Source: Eumeta japonica
Lineage: Eukaryota; Arthropoda; Insecta; Lepidoptera; Psychidae
Assembly (NCBI GenBank): GCA_005406025.1
Contig: BGZK01001612.1
Location: 1-64,000 of the forward strand
Reading direction: 5' to 3'
Length of the DNA: 64,000 bases
In this document: positions 43,761 to 55,773 of the stretch, piece by piece
Layout: each line of letters begins with the position of its first letter
How positions within the stretch are numbered: the first letter of the stretch is position 1
Notes under the pieces: model-generated
The model's database searches: none
Seen by the model: the letters and a program-made list of their open reading frames with translations, nothing else
Told to the model about the DNA's origin: nothing
Translations under genes and position numbers: made by a program

Positions 43761-46727
43761 TTTTTTTTGCACTGCATGTGCTAGATTACTTCAAAATGAA
43801 TTTTCTGGAAAAATAGTCCTTTCAATAACAGTCTTAGCTCTCGTATGGATGCATTTTTTTTACATCGCGACCTGAAAATCTATCCGTATTCAGTGTTTTT
43901 GCATTCAATGTTTATCCCACTGTACCCGTTTTTGGAATACACCGCGGTCATCACGATGTTTCTTTTGTCGTACTACGCCCGATCGTCTTGTCTGTTTCGC
44001 TTTCAATATTTTTATACAACCGTCATAAATATTTACTGGATCTCTCGGCAAACTAGGGACGCTGCTTTTATTGATATGAAATTTTGTTTAACCGATAGAC
44101 AACCTACATTGAGACTTATCTTTCTGCGCATCGCAACTGGCATAAAAGCATGCAAAGCTGTTGAAACGGAATACATTTTTAGGGATACCAACAGCGAAGG
44201 ACACTATCTTAAAGTCATTACGTACCTAAATAGTTGTTGTATTGGTCTGCCGTCACCCATTTTTGGCAATTAATATCTGTTATGAGTAATTCGCAGGCGG
44301 TTGTGTGTGTTACCCGATCATCGACCGGAACCTAGATCATCTGCACTATTCAGCCTTCATTCATTACCGCAAGTTGAAAGGAGTCCTAGGAGCGTCCTTA
44401 CGTAAGCAAGTCGTGTCCTGCCGACAAAATCTCGAAACATCTGCTCCGTGTTCGCTTCGTCGAAATTGCTTATACGAGGATCTCTTTCGTTAAAATTGTG
44501 CATGTCATTTTAATCTAAAAGTCTAGTCCGGGCTGTCGGCCTAATCCTCACTGTGTACACGGCTTAGATAACTAGTTTTATCTGATACAAGTGTGCGCTT
44601 AAAATGTTGTGTTGTGATTTCTAACACTTCATTTTTGCAGCTAAGCTGATTACAGTTGGAACTCCAAGGGTTAAATAGTATGTTCTTTCCTAAGTAAGTT
44701 GGTGTTGTGAGGCTTAAATTAAATAAATGCTGAGGTGAATCCTCTCACAATATTTTTATTATAGGATGAGAGGCTTATATAGGGGTATCCTAAGTAGGTA
44801 TACGCTGAGATCCTATTTGAGAGCTTTGCGTCGTATTAATAAAGCACACTGAAGTGCAGCGTTCCATCTTGAGATTGCAAAGAGCAAGATAGGTTTAGTG
44901 TTTCGCCATGGAAAATAATATATGTTCCACTCCCACGTAACTTCTTGAGGTGGCGTATCATTTGAGTGACATTTATTAATATGAGCCTTCGAAAATGAGC
45001 AGGAAGCATAAACGGTGAACATAATTTGGTAAAAATATATTACGCTCATTCTTAACATATAACGTGTCATAACATAGAACCTTAAAGCTGTTTAACAATT
45101 TATATTATTAAAAAAATTGCTATACCATTTGTTTGTCATAGACATTTTACTGTAAGCTATTAGTGCTATAAGATCGCAAATTGAAATGATTACACACACA
45201 TATGTATATATATATACTTATAACTATTAATAAATTATAAATGAAATTTGAAATCAAATTTATACAGTGCTCTTTGTACAATACAAGTGAAGTGAAGTAT
45301 TTTCGTATGCCAAATTATGTGCAATATCATTGAATCAGCCTTTTAAAAATAACAATACAAGAATCGAATTCAAAAACGTTAAACTTTCACGTGTCGTTTT
45401 AAGCCACTACTTTAGAACGTCTAAAAACTACAAATAATACTACATAAGACAGTGAAATTAAAACATGTGATATTATTGCAAATGAGTAGGTTTCTATAAT
45501 ATTTTACGAGCAATTGACCTTTCAAAATTGGTCAAATTTATTTCGTCTTTAAGTCAGTCGGCTATTTTAATATTTTAGTTTGAAAATTTGATTTTCATTT
45601 GAAAAGATACATTTTTGAAAATTTTAGTGACGTTACAGTTTTGTACTATATTTTTAAATTTATAGATCTTAAGTTTTGCGTACTTAAAATATCTAAAAAA
45701 CGTTTGACCCTGCAAACCATCCCTAAAAGTTGCCGCTATGATATACATCGATGTGTTTATGAGCTCCTCGAAGTAAAATATGGTTGTCTATAAGTGTTTG
45801 AGCTTTTTGAGCTCAAAAATTCAAAAGACGGTTTAACCTGTAGTACATTCCAGAAACTTATTGTGCTTTGGAGCTCAAAATGCTTAAAATATAAATAGTA
45901 GTGAATTTCAGCGCTTTTTCGAGCACCTCAAACTCACAAACATAGTTATCGAACTCTTCGATATCTAAAATCTAAATTTATTAAAAAAAAACATTATTTT
46001 TCATTTTTCGGTAATTTCTTTCAAATGCATTGTTCGATTTTGATCCGCTTTAAGGCATTTCATGCAGTTTATTAAGCACAAACAGATTATAGAATATCAC
46101 ATCAATTCATCGAGAGCTCCACAAGCTATTTTGGAAAACCATTTTTTATTAGGATCTAGTTATCTGTAGAACGATATCTATAGGACAATCTGATACATTT
46201 TGAAGCAGTTTGCAACGACCGACGTTGTTTTAAAAAAACCAGAGAAAATCTCCAAAGATATCTATTGAAAAATCAGTCGATTTTATACAATTTGCAGCCA
46301 TCAATGTAACTGTTTGAAAAAATGGTTATATTTTCATATTGATGGGTACAATAGTCCAAAAGTAGAATAAAAAAAAACCTTTTACTGAGAGTGTAATATT
46401 TGATATTTCTTAAAACCTATAGGGGATTAAGTTTTAATTTTCATGAAGTCGAGTTGAATGGACTACTTTTGAATGTCGTAACTGCTTTTCGCTTAGTTAA
46501 TCTGTTTAAAAATAATAAGAGCCTTACGTACACTCAAATGTATACACTCATGCACACTTGCACACATAGAAGTATCATTCGGAAAATGTTTAAAATAGAT
46601 TCCTGAGATATTAAAATGTCAAATTTTGATAAAAATTCGATTTTCGAAAATAGGACTAAAAACAGTGTTTTTCCAATTTATGAGAATTAAAATATTTTCA
46701 TAAATTGAAAAGATATTTTTTATTGTC
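43761..46727. other. Long stretch with no supported gene
   Basis: The largest frame here (43845-44273, plus, 142 codons) follows straight on from a repeat head, has no recognised motif and no splice support, and is treated as chance or repeat-derived. From 45500 to 46600 there are recurrent GAGCTC-rich words (TTGAGCTTTTTGAGCTCAAA, GGAGCTCAAAATGC) of unknown origin. Confidence 0.45.
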
Positions 46728-46731
46728 AAAA

Positions 46732-46791
<60 letters not shown>

Positions 46792-46796
46792 TTTTT
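46728..46796. repeat. (TA)n tract inside inverted arms
   Basis: About 56 bp of TA steps are bounded by AAAACTAATATAT and ATATATTAGTTTT, making the whole block a perfect AT palindrome able to extrude as a cruciform. Confidence 0.92.
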
Positions 46797-46884
46797 GGAT
46801 TTAATCGGTCAACATGTGATGAAAAATTTATTTTCGAAAATGGGGTTGTCACTATAAGAAAAATTATTTTTTCTGTATTATTCT

Positions 46885-47440
46885 AAAATAATACGGCAAG
46901 AGATGAATATTTAATTCTAGATGGATATCAGAACAATAATTAATTACAGAAAGAGTCTAAAGCTCCATATAGAACTTCCAAGTAATATAAGACTCGAGTA
47001 CTTAAAAGCGAATAGACAAAAGAACAGGATTTTTAACAGTTGCTCGAGTCTAAGGCTCGGTATATATTCATAGAATGCGGCAGGAGATTGCTATTTAATA
47101 ATAAATAGAAAACAACACAGAATAATTAGTAACAGGATGAATATGAGGTTCCATATAGAACTTGCAAGTACGATAAGACTCAAGTACTTAAAGCAAATAG
47201 ATAAGAGGACAAGTTTTCAACAGTGGCTCGAGTCTAAGGTCCGACATAAGTTCTTTTAGCACAGTATAAGCTTAATATTTAACTGTAAGTGGACAAAAGG
47301 GCAGGTTAATTAATAATGATACTACATTTTGGGTCGATTATTTAAAAGTGAATAGACAAAAAATAGGCTTACGCTAGCGGGCCAAGACTAAGGGTCCATA
47401 TATAACTGTTGAGTGCGGCAAGAGCTAGATAATTAGTAGC
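46885..47440. repeat. ~185 bp degenerate tandem repeat, three units plus a start
   Basis: The head word GCGGCA(A/G)GAG recurs at about 46893, 47077 and 47414, with a decayed head (AGCACAGTATAAG) at 47258. Inside each unit the order is TTCCATATAGAACTTCCAAG, AAGACTCGAGTACTTAAAAG, GCGAATAGACAAAAGAACAG, GTTGCTCGAGTCTAAGG. Spacings are about 184, 181 and 156 bp. No coding frame runs through it. Unidentified family. Confidence 0.8.
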
Positions 47441-48270
47441 AGATAAATAAAAGAATAAACTAATAAACAATATTACAAGATTAAAACTTGGATTTATTGA
47501 GTTTAGGTATACAAAATACCTATTACCCTATATAGGTTAGGAGCAAAGAGTTTTACAGAAAATGGACTAAAGTCAAAACTCAAGAACAAAAGCATAGGTG
47601 ATAGAATTCAGTGGAAACATACCCTTAACAAATGTTAATATTGAAACTATATATTCATTACAGTCGGGATCATTCCGTTTATGTAAATTTTCCGCTTATT
47701 TCCGAAAAAATTAAGCATAATATCTCTATATAGTAACATAACGCTACATATATCTGACAAATGAGCCCTGCGCCTGGACAGAGTACGATAAATGAGACGG
47801 TGCCGGCCGACAGAGGGCGCGCTTAATAGCTACTGCACGTAAAACATTCGCTCTCTTAATTCCCGGCAGATTGAATAACGTAAGATTTGTTACGTGCGCG
47901 GACTATGCACGGCTATATACCTGTTCGACTTACCTCTCATACGCGCACGTTTTATTGTTTTCTCTTCCGTACACCAGAAATAATAATAGACGGCATAGTC
48001 GGAATAATTGATAGAACACACAACCTAGTTCTGGGAAATACAGCATCCTATTTGGCCACAGAAACGTATCGGGATTACGGTCTTTTCTTGGCAAGAACAT
48101 CGTAGCAGTAATATTTAGTTTATTCAATAATATTTAGTTTATTATTTCATATTAGAGCAGACCGAATAATTAGTTGTGATTCCATTCGAAATGCAATTTC
48201 AGTTTTGTTAAGAAGAAAAAAAAAGGAAAAAACGTAAATGGATTTATTTTTGATTAAATGATGCACCGGC
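47441..48270. other. No gene; one short GC-richer patch
   Basis: 47761-47825 (CTGCGCCTGGACAGAGTACG, GCCGGCCGACAGAGGGCGCG) resembles the small CpG islands elsewhere but is too short to call. Rest AT-rich. Confidence 0.5.
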
Positions 48271-48399
48271 TTTCAAGGAAAATGTAGTGACTAGAGTAGA
48301 ATAAGGTATGTTGACTGCAAACTGCAAAACCATTGGGTTTGGCCGTTTGAAAAGGATGAATGAGAATAGATTGACAAAACAAATCAATAGAGCAAATGT

Positions 48400-48640
48400 G
48401 TGTAATGGAAAGGTCGGCAAGGAACGCCCTAGAAAATCCTATGCAGACCATATTGGTACCATATCATAAAAGAACAAAATTTTAATCACCTGAAACCGAC
48501 GAGCTTGCATACATGAAAAGATTGATGGATGTCAGTGAAGCAAGAAATATATGCAAAGATTCTACTACCATTTGGAAATCTAAAGTCTCTGCCTACTTTT
48601 CTGGGAAATAGGCGTGAGTTTATATTATAATCATTATGAT
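48400..48640 (+). mobile_element. Non-LTR retrotransposon 3' fragment, copy 2
   Basis: Partner of 29400-29640. One frame reads GKERPRKSYADHIGTI near 48417-48465, and later blocks (GACGAGCTTGCATAC, GATGTCAGTGAAGCAAGAAA, CTCTGCCTACTTTTCTGGGA, GCGTGAGTTTATATTATAAT) match copy 1. Upstream words to about 48290 may belong to the same element but have no partner in copy 1. Confidence 0.62.
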
Positions 48641-49009
48641 TCACGAAAAGAAAATAGATATAACATGAAAATATTGAATTGACTATCTAAAATTGAACGA
48701 GAAAGTTGTGAGCGACATAAACATTATATCAAATATTTCTCTATCCTGTATCTTTGAGCAAAAAAGAGAAAACATTGAAATTCTTGTCCATTCTTTTCAG
48801 GGCGAGTCATCATTTCGAGCGGGCATGTTATTATCAAAGGAATAAAATAATAACGTATTTCAAGTGTAATCCCATTAATTACACAATAAAGACAGTTTTG
48901 ATTTGATACTTGTTTTAATACGAAAGATAATATCGAAATTCATTAATATATCTTCTTCTGATGGTTGGGAAGAACATTATTTTTGAGTGGTAGAAGCATG
49001 TAGTGGGCA
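48641..49009. other. AT-rich sequence, no feature supported
   Basis: No gene or recognised repeat. Confidence 0.6.
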
Positions 49010-49300
49010 ACTTGGCTGCGACACAAAGCGGGGTCTACTCGGCTAATGACACACCACCCTCTTATAGAATACAGACATGAAACAGCTATCGCCGTTGCAT
49101 TACATCTTGGTAGTGACACTACCGGTGAATCATTCCCCCTTCATCACTCCATTTTACCGCGATCAATCTCCCCTCCATTAGATATTCTATTCCTATACAA
49201 AAGGCCGGTGACTGCTCTGAGGTTGCGTGTGTCCACGGCCGGCGATGAGAACCTACTTACTATCTGGTGGCTTGCAAGCTCGTTTGTTCCTCGAAAATGC
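49010..49300 (+). mobile_element. CR1/Zenon-like interspersed repeat, copy 2
   Basis: Begins ACTTGGCTGCGACACAAAGC, then GAATACAGACATGAAACAGC, GTTGCATTACATCTTGG, ATATTCTATTCCTATAC, AAGGCCGGTGACTGCTCTGA, GGTTGCGTGTGTCCACGGCC, GGCGATGAGAACCTACTTAC, and ends TATCTGGTGGCTTGCAAGCT-CGTTTG. The end is the best-kept of the four and closest to the recalled '..tcacttaccatcaggtgg..gctcgtttg' terminus. The open frame over it (49046-49318) is repeat-derived. Confidence 0.75.
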
Positions 49301-50171
49301 TATAAAAGTGAAATATAGAGGTCGTCTACCACAAAAGACGATCACGTAAAATTTTCATTATACAATTTTAATAGTTACAAATTATATATCATTTTACAGT
49401 ATCGCACGCGCACACGCACGTATATATTTAATGTAATCTTTAATATTAATATAGTAAAGGAAAATGTATAAAACCATTCCAATTTTTTATTTACTGTAAT
49501 TTAGTCCGTAACTATGCATCCCAATGTCATAACAAAACAGGCCAACATTAGTAGAGCTGTTACAATATTTTAACCAATAAACCGTATCTTACATTTTTAT
49601 AAATATAATTTTTATGTAAGATGTAACAATATTATTTATGAGTGGAGAAATTTATAGCTTTCGCTTTCTCTCTCGATAATCATCAGATGCCAGCTCGAAC
49701 TGCATAGTTTAGCCATAACTTACAAAATCAGAACTGTGATGTTAAAGAGATTAGCGATTTCGACATCGAAAGCGATTAGCGATGTCTCGATGTCGAATTC
49801 TAGATTCAAGCAATTATCTCGTGTAATAAATCTGAAGCTTGACATTACTGGTTTCTTTGCATCTCATGACCCATAGATTTATATTTGAATTAACATTAAT
49901 ATTTTCTGAATTTGCGATTAAATATAATTCTATATCCTTTGAGGAATATATTTCATCTACTCTTTTTGCAATAGAAGGACAAGATTTAAACTTGAAATAT
50001 AAAAAAAGCGACATTAGGGAATTGGTAATGATTAAATACATGTATCGGGTGAATCCAAAACGGTTGTGTCATAAGTCATTACTAGGGTTAATTAATAGAA
50101 AAGTTGTTTGCATCTTGTCTTTGAATATAAAAAATCATACAAAACATTATCTTAGCTTTCGTTAAAGTATT
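49301..50171. other. No feature supported
   Basis: AT-rich. An open frame at 49839-50165 has chance-like Ile/Lys/Ser composition and no motif. Confidence 0.55.
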
Positions 50172-50435
50172 TTCGATGGAAACACAAGCTTGTGAACCAC
50201 CAGACAATGGCTTTCATCGACAGTCTTCATAGGTAGTCATCGCCGCCCATGTGCACTTACAACCACAGAGCACTGACCAGTGTGTCTTGGTTGGTGATAA
50301 GATATCTTATGGAGGGGCGACTGGAACTCTCACCCCTAAACGAAATGCAAGAGTAGAGTTGTTATTTCATCTCTGTATTCTGTGAGAGGTGGTATCTTAC
50401 CGATTGGCTCTGCCCATTTTCGTTCCACAGCCAAG
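50172..50435 (-). mobile_element. CR1/Zenon-like interspersed repeat, copy 3
   Basis: On the minus strand it runs from GGCTGTGGAACGAAAATGGG through CAGAATACAGAGATGAAATA, GCATTTCGTTTAGGGGTGAG, AGTTCCAGTCGCCCC, CTGTGGTTGTAAGTGCACAT, GGGCGGCGATGACTACC to the TCTGGTGGTTCACAAGCTTG-type end at 50172-50205. Same order as copies 1, 2 and 4. Confidence 0.72.
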
Positions 50436-50689
50436 TAGATGGTCACATGGTTCTACCACTTTAGTTGGTATTTACCAGACGTGTATTGTAAGCTGAAGTC
50501 GTCAGTTTGTTTTGCTAATTAATTGAATGTAAAAGAAATCTAAGCCAGTACATAGTGAGACGCATCTCTATATGGCCTATATGTATATCTACTGTTCGAA
50601 TATACATGTGTGCTTTAGCACGCGTGATCGTTTAATCAATTAATTTAATAAAATTATGTAGCTCAGAACAGTCTGGCTTTGAATCGGGA

Positions 50690-50960
50690 ACAGAAGTTTG
50701 ACTCTTACGGGGTTCACGATCTGAACCTAGGCTTTATCGGATTGCCGCGAGACTCCACGGGTTGATGTTCGTTTCGCGAGCTTTTCACGCTCGACGAAAA
50801 GTAGATCTATACACTCTCTTTCTGCGCTTACAATGTCAGGGTTCACCCAATCGTTCGGTATACTGTTCCAACATCAGTCTGCCGTTGGAAGATCGTTAGG
50901 TTTAGACCGTTAAAGCGACCGTAGTCTAACTTTCTGTTGAGTTTTGGGGTTCGGCGGCAC
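50690..50960. repeat. GC-richer repeat-like stretch
   Basis: Contains CTTACGGGGTTCACGATCTG, TTCGCGAGCTTTTCACGCTC and GTAGTCTAACTTTCTGTTGA. One 22 bp block corresponds to 34799-34820. The remainder is unmatched within the window. No coding frame. Confidence 0.38.
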
Positions 50961-51949
50961 ATTTTTGTGCGGCCTTGTAAATTGCATTGTTCGGCATAAT
51001 AGAGTTCTCCAATCCGTAAGACATAATATTTAAATTTTTATGTGTTCAATATCAATTATAAAGAAAAATATTTAGTTGTTTAAGTTTTCTAAAATAAAGT
51101 CATATACTTGATATTTCTCAAGTATCTCAACCTCAGTATAAACGTCTTCAGCACAACGGCTAAAAACATAGAAGCTCAGTATGAGACTCTATATTATAGT
51201 CAAATCAAATATTAGATCATCAATGTCGATTAGTATTAACTTAGATCTCAAATGAGACAAATAATATCGAATAAAATATCAATTTCAATAAAATCAATGA
51301 ATGCTACAATCGAATTTTCTAATTGCGCTAGAGCACTCCGATTTGTTCATACACGTATTAAAATGCTAGTTATATATATTACTGCAAGTAAATAAACTTC
51401 ATGTAAATTACATCTTAAAATTAAAAGGCAATAGGTAAATAACATTTTACACGCTCCACAGTGAAATAAAATATTATATAATAAAATTAAATTAAAGTAA
51501 GGAAATAGAATTAAATTAAGTATATTCGGTAAAACCTTAAAGATTTCCTATGTTTAATTAAACCGTACTTGTAGCAAATTATTTATTACGTGATTTTTTA
51601 CAATGTTTTATTTTTGTGTACCAAAACCACCTCTGGATATATAAGTTTAATTTGCAATGGAGCTAGGAGTTTGACTTAATCTTCTTGTGGATGGAGCCCC
51701 ATTAGGAGACCCATGTAACCCACGACGAACAGTTCTGATGCGTATCAGACCTGCTCATCTATCTTTTAAATATGACATCACCGAGATAGATCAGATGCAA
51801 AAAGGTAAATTTAATGTCTCTGTTAATAAACTTTATTCCAAATTTGAGAACTACTCCGGGAGTCGTTGCTCATTCCGGACAATGAACTGTCAGCCTGAAA
51901 CATAACTATTTATCAGGGATGTGCACACACGAAAGCCAATAATAGAATA
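50961..51949. other. No feature supported
   Basis: AT-rich; a 72-codon frame at 51687-51905 has no recognised motif. Confidence 0.55.
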
Positions 51950-52215
51950 TTAAGTATGTAATAAAATAGTATTCCTTTCCTGGCAATCACCGTCCGTGAC
52001 GTCTTCGCTGGACTGCAGAATGCTCCTTAACTGAGCAGCTCGCTCGTCTCGATTCCCCCGCGGTCGCGCCGAGGTCAGCGTCGATCGCGGCCTGCGCGTG
52101 CGGCCCGACCTCGTCCCTCGTGGTTTAAAAATCCACTTGCCTTTCGCGTGTCCCTGACTCCTCCTTTGCGATTCCTTCCTCGCGCGTCCGGCACAGCATA
52201 GACGCATCCTACCAT
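51950..52215. other. GC-rich stretch with Arg-rich minus-strand frame
   Basis: A GC-rich block (CGGTCGCGCCGAGGTCAGCG, GATCGCGGCCTGCGCGTGCG) is open on the minus strand for 85 codons (51950-52207). The translation is very Arg/Ser-rich (RSGRTRRPRSTLTSARPRG). It could be a small decayed LINE or gag-like fragment, or a CpG island with few stops. No domain is recognisable. Confidence 0.3.
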
Positions 52216-53330
52216 GCCCGAATGTATTGTTTTCCCTTCAATTGTTCTTTTAAGGACAAATGCAGCTTTTTCTCCTTTTTTCTTGCCTATAAACTCTGAT
52301 GCAAGCGCTCACATTGTCATTTGTTATTGGATTCATGTAAATACACATGCACAAGTAACTTATTTAAAACTCATAAAATACTTACCCCAATTCATGTCAT
52401 GGATCGAAATAATCAATTTCAATGAAATAATCAAGTAAAATCAAATCACATATCAATGAATATCAATTAATCAATCAAATAAATCAACTATTAACTTTAA
52501 CAGACAAATAAAGCAATAATTCATATATCGCCTAATTAATTATAAATAAATCTATTATCAACTAATTCTTAAATCTTAAACAATTAAATTATCGATACTT
52601 CATCTAATCATCTAAATCAAAGTACGCAAATATCACACCTAATTCAATCCATGAGGTCAGTCACAATCAGATCCAATAATACAACTTATAATGTTAACCA
52701 CTAATTGTTCCTATATCGAGATACGAACAAAACATAATAACAATACGTGTAATGAAATGTATATAAATTTATAATTAAATCTCAAATTGAATTAAATATC
52801 AAATTTTCGGATAGCAAAATTAGGGCCAATTTCTTATAGCATAATATGTACTGTGTAGGTGTCTTATTTTTTTTGGGTGGTCAAACGTGCCTTTAAACAA
52901 CGACACATGTCCTTGACAATTTATGTGAACCGAAACTCGTCTTTCTTACAATGATTTAATTTACCTTCTTTTTTAATACACTTTTAGAGAAACGCGTTAG
53001 TCGAACTAAAGTCGTCCGAAACAAAAGACTGTTTTTTTTATTACTTCCTGCGGCACAAACTCGTCAAGAGAATGAAATACACTGCATTTCTATGAACTCG
53101 AATTCTATTTTAGTACTTTTTTGTAGGCCTAGGAATCCGATTCATTAGTCGCACCAACTCGCGCATACTTGAGGAAGAATGCGTACACAGATAAGTTTTA
53201 TCCTTTATCGTTCGATACATCTAGAATATTTATGGTTCAACAACTGCGTTAATTTTTGATGTGTATTTTGAATTGCCAATCGAAACAGATTAAAAAGTGA
53301 ACGAAAGCACATGCAACAATACATATAATT
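52216..53330. other. AT-rich, CAAT-rich stretch without gene
   Basis: From about 52420 to 52800 the plus strand is dense in ATCAAT/AATCAA words (AATCAATTTCAATGAAATAA, TCAATTAATCAATCAAAT), an unusual strand-biased low-complexity composition. Nothing coding. Confidence 0.55.
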
Positions 53331-53650
53331 GAAAAAGTTACACGTCAATCGTGTCACAGACGGCAATCAATTCGTCGAGAAAGAAACGGCCGAGACAAAA
53401 AGGGGCTTTTGCGAAACTCGGGAAATGTCGAAGTTCACCGTCCCATTTTTATGTTTTCGTGGAAGTTCATGGAGTCGAGGTCGCGCACGCCGAGCCCGGG
53501 ACAACAACACTCCGGCATTTTCATTTCCCACGACATCGACAATTTTCAACGAACGACTTAGAGAAAATATCCGTCTTTACCTCTCGCCCGCGAGACTTAG
53601 GAATGATCTGTCGTCGAGTTCTCCTATTACATTTGTGTGTTGTGTATGAT
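53331..53650. promoter_or_regulatory. CpG-rich island with two overlapping open frames
   Basis: Positions 53350-53630 have higher CpG than the surroundings (GAGGTCGCGCACGCCGAGCC, CCACGACATCGACAATTTTC). Two plus-strand frames (106 and 142 codons) overlap in different registers and a minus frame is open as well. That is what a stop-poor GC stretch produces. No domain, splice or signal feature supports a protein. Flagged as a possible conserved non-coding element. Confidence 0.35.
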
Positions 53651-54784
53651 ATTGTTTCTATTTTTCTTTTGTTAATAAACGTGAGTCTGAAGGGAAAGGT
53701 GAAACTTTTTCTTTCCTATTTTGGTCATCGGATCGGATGGATTATAAATATTTTATCGTTTCTCTGGAAGGCATCATAATTTATCGTCATAAAGTTCATT
53801 TATTGCTTATCAATTACGTAACATAATTTAAGAAGATGGAAATTCGCTATCGATAAAAATCAAATGTGAAAAATGAACGTACTTTAAAAAAGAACAAGGA
53901 AGCCGTACTGAAGATTTTTCATATTACCATTTAAGAGCGTTTAATTAATGTTGTATGATAATGAATATCCTGTGACACCATATTTTTTTATAATTTTCCA
54001 TAAAATACTGATAATAAGAAAAGCGTAAAATGTAATATTAATTTGATTATGAGAAAATTTGATTTGACAATAAGTTTTTTGCTTTCATTTTATTTAATTA
54101 CATTATTTACGTATCAGATTATGATTATCATTAATGAGAAAATATGAAGAAGTTTTATTTTTTAAATTCTGAATGCTTTCGTACATTTCGGAATCTTTCA
54201 GTGTTATTTAAGTGAGACCTTCGAAGTTTATGCCTTCTATATTAAGGTGTTTCGTAGGATGATAAATATTTGGAAATTTTTCGTTCTATTTATTCCAGTC
54301 GTTAATGATCATATAATAAATAATAACAGAGGCCGCCTTTAACCTGAGAGGTGCGGGCAATTAATACTCGTTAAATTTTAACGATTTGATTAACACCAAT
54401 TAGGTTAGAAAATTTGTTACGAAATCTAAGATATCAAGTTCGTTTCGCTGTTGTTGGTATCAGATTTTGCGTGATAATGGTTTTTACTTATAAGTTAATT
54501 TAAGAGAAATACGATACCTTAAAATGAAGCTAGTGATCTAGATTAATACTGTGTTGATCTATTGACTGTTTTCTGTTAATAATAATATTAGTTAACTTCA
54601 TTTGAGTGACGACGTGCCATAGCTCTGTTTACAACTTCGTACTCTCAAAACGGAACTAGGTACTTACTTTCGTATAGACAATTAACGCAGTTATAGCGTA
54701 TCTGACAAATAATGCTGTATTGTCCAACCAATATCAGCACTGGGATTGGCGACTGAATCGGTTCATACATTTGTAACCAAATCG
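53651..54784. other. AT-rich sequence, no feature supported
   Basis: No gene or recognised repeat. Confidence 0.6.
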
Positions 54785-55120
54785 TCAAACAGCTGCGGCG
54801 AACAACACTACGTCATATAAATTGCTCTTATTGCTATATAACATGGTAGTGGCCGACTGGTCGAGCACTTTGCCTCCGAGTCCTGTCCACAAATGAGTTG
54901 ACCAACGAGTGCCTAAGTGAGCTGATATGAAATCATAACCTACTTGCATGTTGAGCTTTAGGAACCGGATACTGTCACTGCATTGATGGCGGCGGTTGTT
55001 AGCTTGTTCGAACTTATATTGGACTAGCATCGAAAGCTCTAGTTCAAAGCTCTTACGATTTGAAGTAGACAAATTGTTGAATGGTCGCATCTCAGCAGAA
55101 CCTAGATAAGAACCTAGCAC
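54785..55120 (-). CDS. Hypothetical 111-codon minus-strand frame
   Basis: The frame stands out because its composition is balanced (for example SFELELSMLVQYKFEQANN and GYDFISAHLGTRW) rather than the Ile/Lys/Asn mix of chance frames nearby. It starts at an ATG at 55118-55120 and ends near 54785. No domain or splice site was recognised. Within it, on the plus strand, GTAGTGGCCGACTGGTCGAG (54846-54865) resembles a Ser/Leu tRNA A box, so the stretch may instead be a tRNA-derived repeat, although no B box follows at the right distance. It could also be a decayed coding fragment of a transposon. Confidence 0.22.
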   Translation of the reverse strand: MLGSYLGSAEMRPFNNLSTSNRKSFELELSMLVQYKFEQANNRRHQCSDSIRFLKLNMQVGYDFISAHLGTRWSTHLWTGLGGKVLDQSATTMLYSNKSNLYDVVLFAAAV

Positions 55121-55773
55121 AATAACATAGTCTTCAATAATATAGAATTTGCAATTTGTTGTTATTCCTCATTCGCATATTGTTGCGATATGTAATTTGA
55201 TATATAAATTGCCATACGTCATCAATCAATTATAAAAACATATCACGTCAGACGTAAACAAACAATATCTATCAAAAATTGTAATATTGTAAATAATAAA
55301 AATGGACAAACAATGTAAACAGCCACAGTCACGCATTTATAGGCAATCACGCGACGATTTGAGCGTAATTGGCATCGTTTTATATGGGATTTTATAAGAT
55401 TAATAAAATAAAAACACTCTAAAATTGTTAAAACATAGCAAGTACATCTACACAGATGATTTTCGCATGCGAATTTAGCTCTCTCTGCTTTCCGTTCCAA
55501 CTACAACTTCATTCTAAAACTTACAACTATAGCTAGCTGAAAATAAATTGTCTATATAGCTTTAAAAACATCTACTTCGCCCTATTTAAATACTAACTTC
55601 GCGTTGATGAAATTTCGGTGAAAATATTTTCGCATTTCGTGACATTCGAAAAAGACATTCCAACATTTTTTCTTTATGGCCGCTAAAGTATTATATATGT
55701 GTGATTTTATAACCTAAAAAATTTATGGTCAATTTAAAAGGCTTTGCGTGTTTTAAACGAAGTAACAATTTGG
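55121..55773. other. AT-rich sequence, no feature supported
   Basis: An 85-codon minus frame at 55243-55500 has no motif. No repeat recognised. Confidence 0.55.

Noticed and set aside
43845..44273. 142-codon plus-strand frame as a membrane protein
   Set aside because: It follows directly on a decayed interspersed repeat and shows no recognised motif; hydrophobic runs come from T-rich sequence.
53351..53779. 142-codon plus-strand frame as a gene
   Set aside because: A second, longer-overlapping frame in another register and a minus frame are open too, as expected in a stop-poor CpG stretch.
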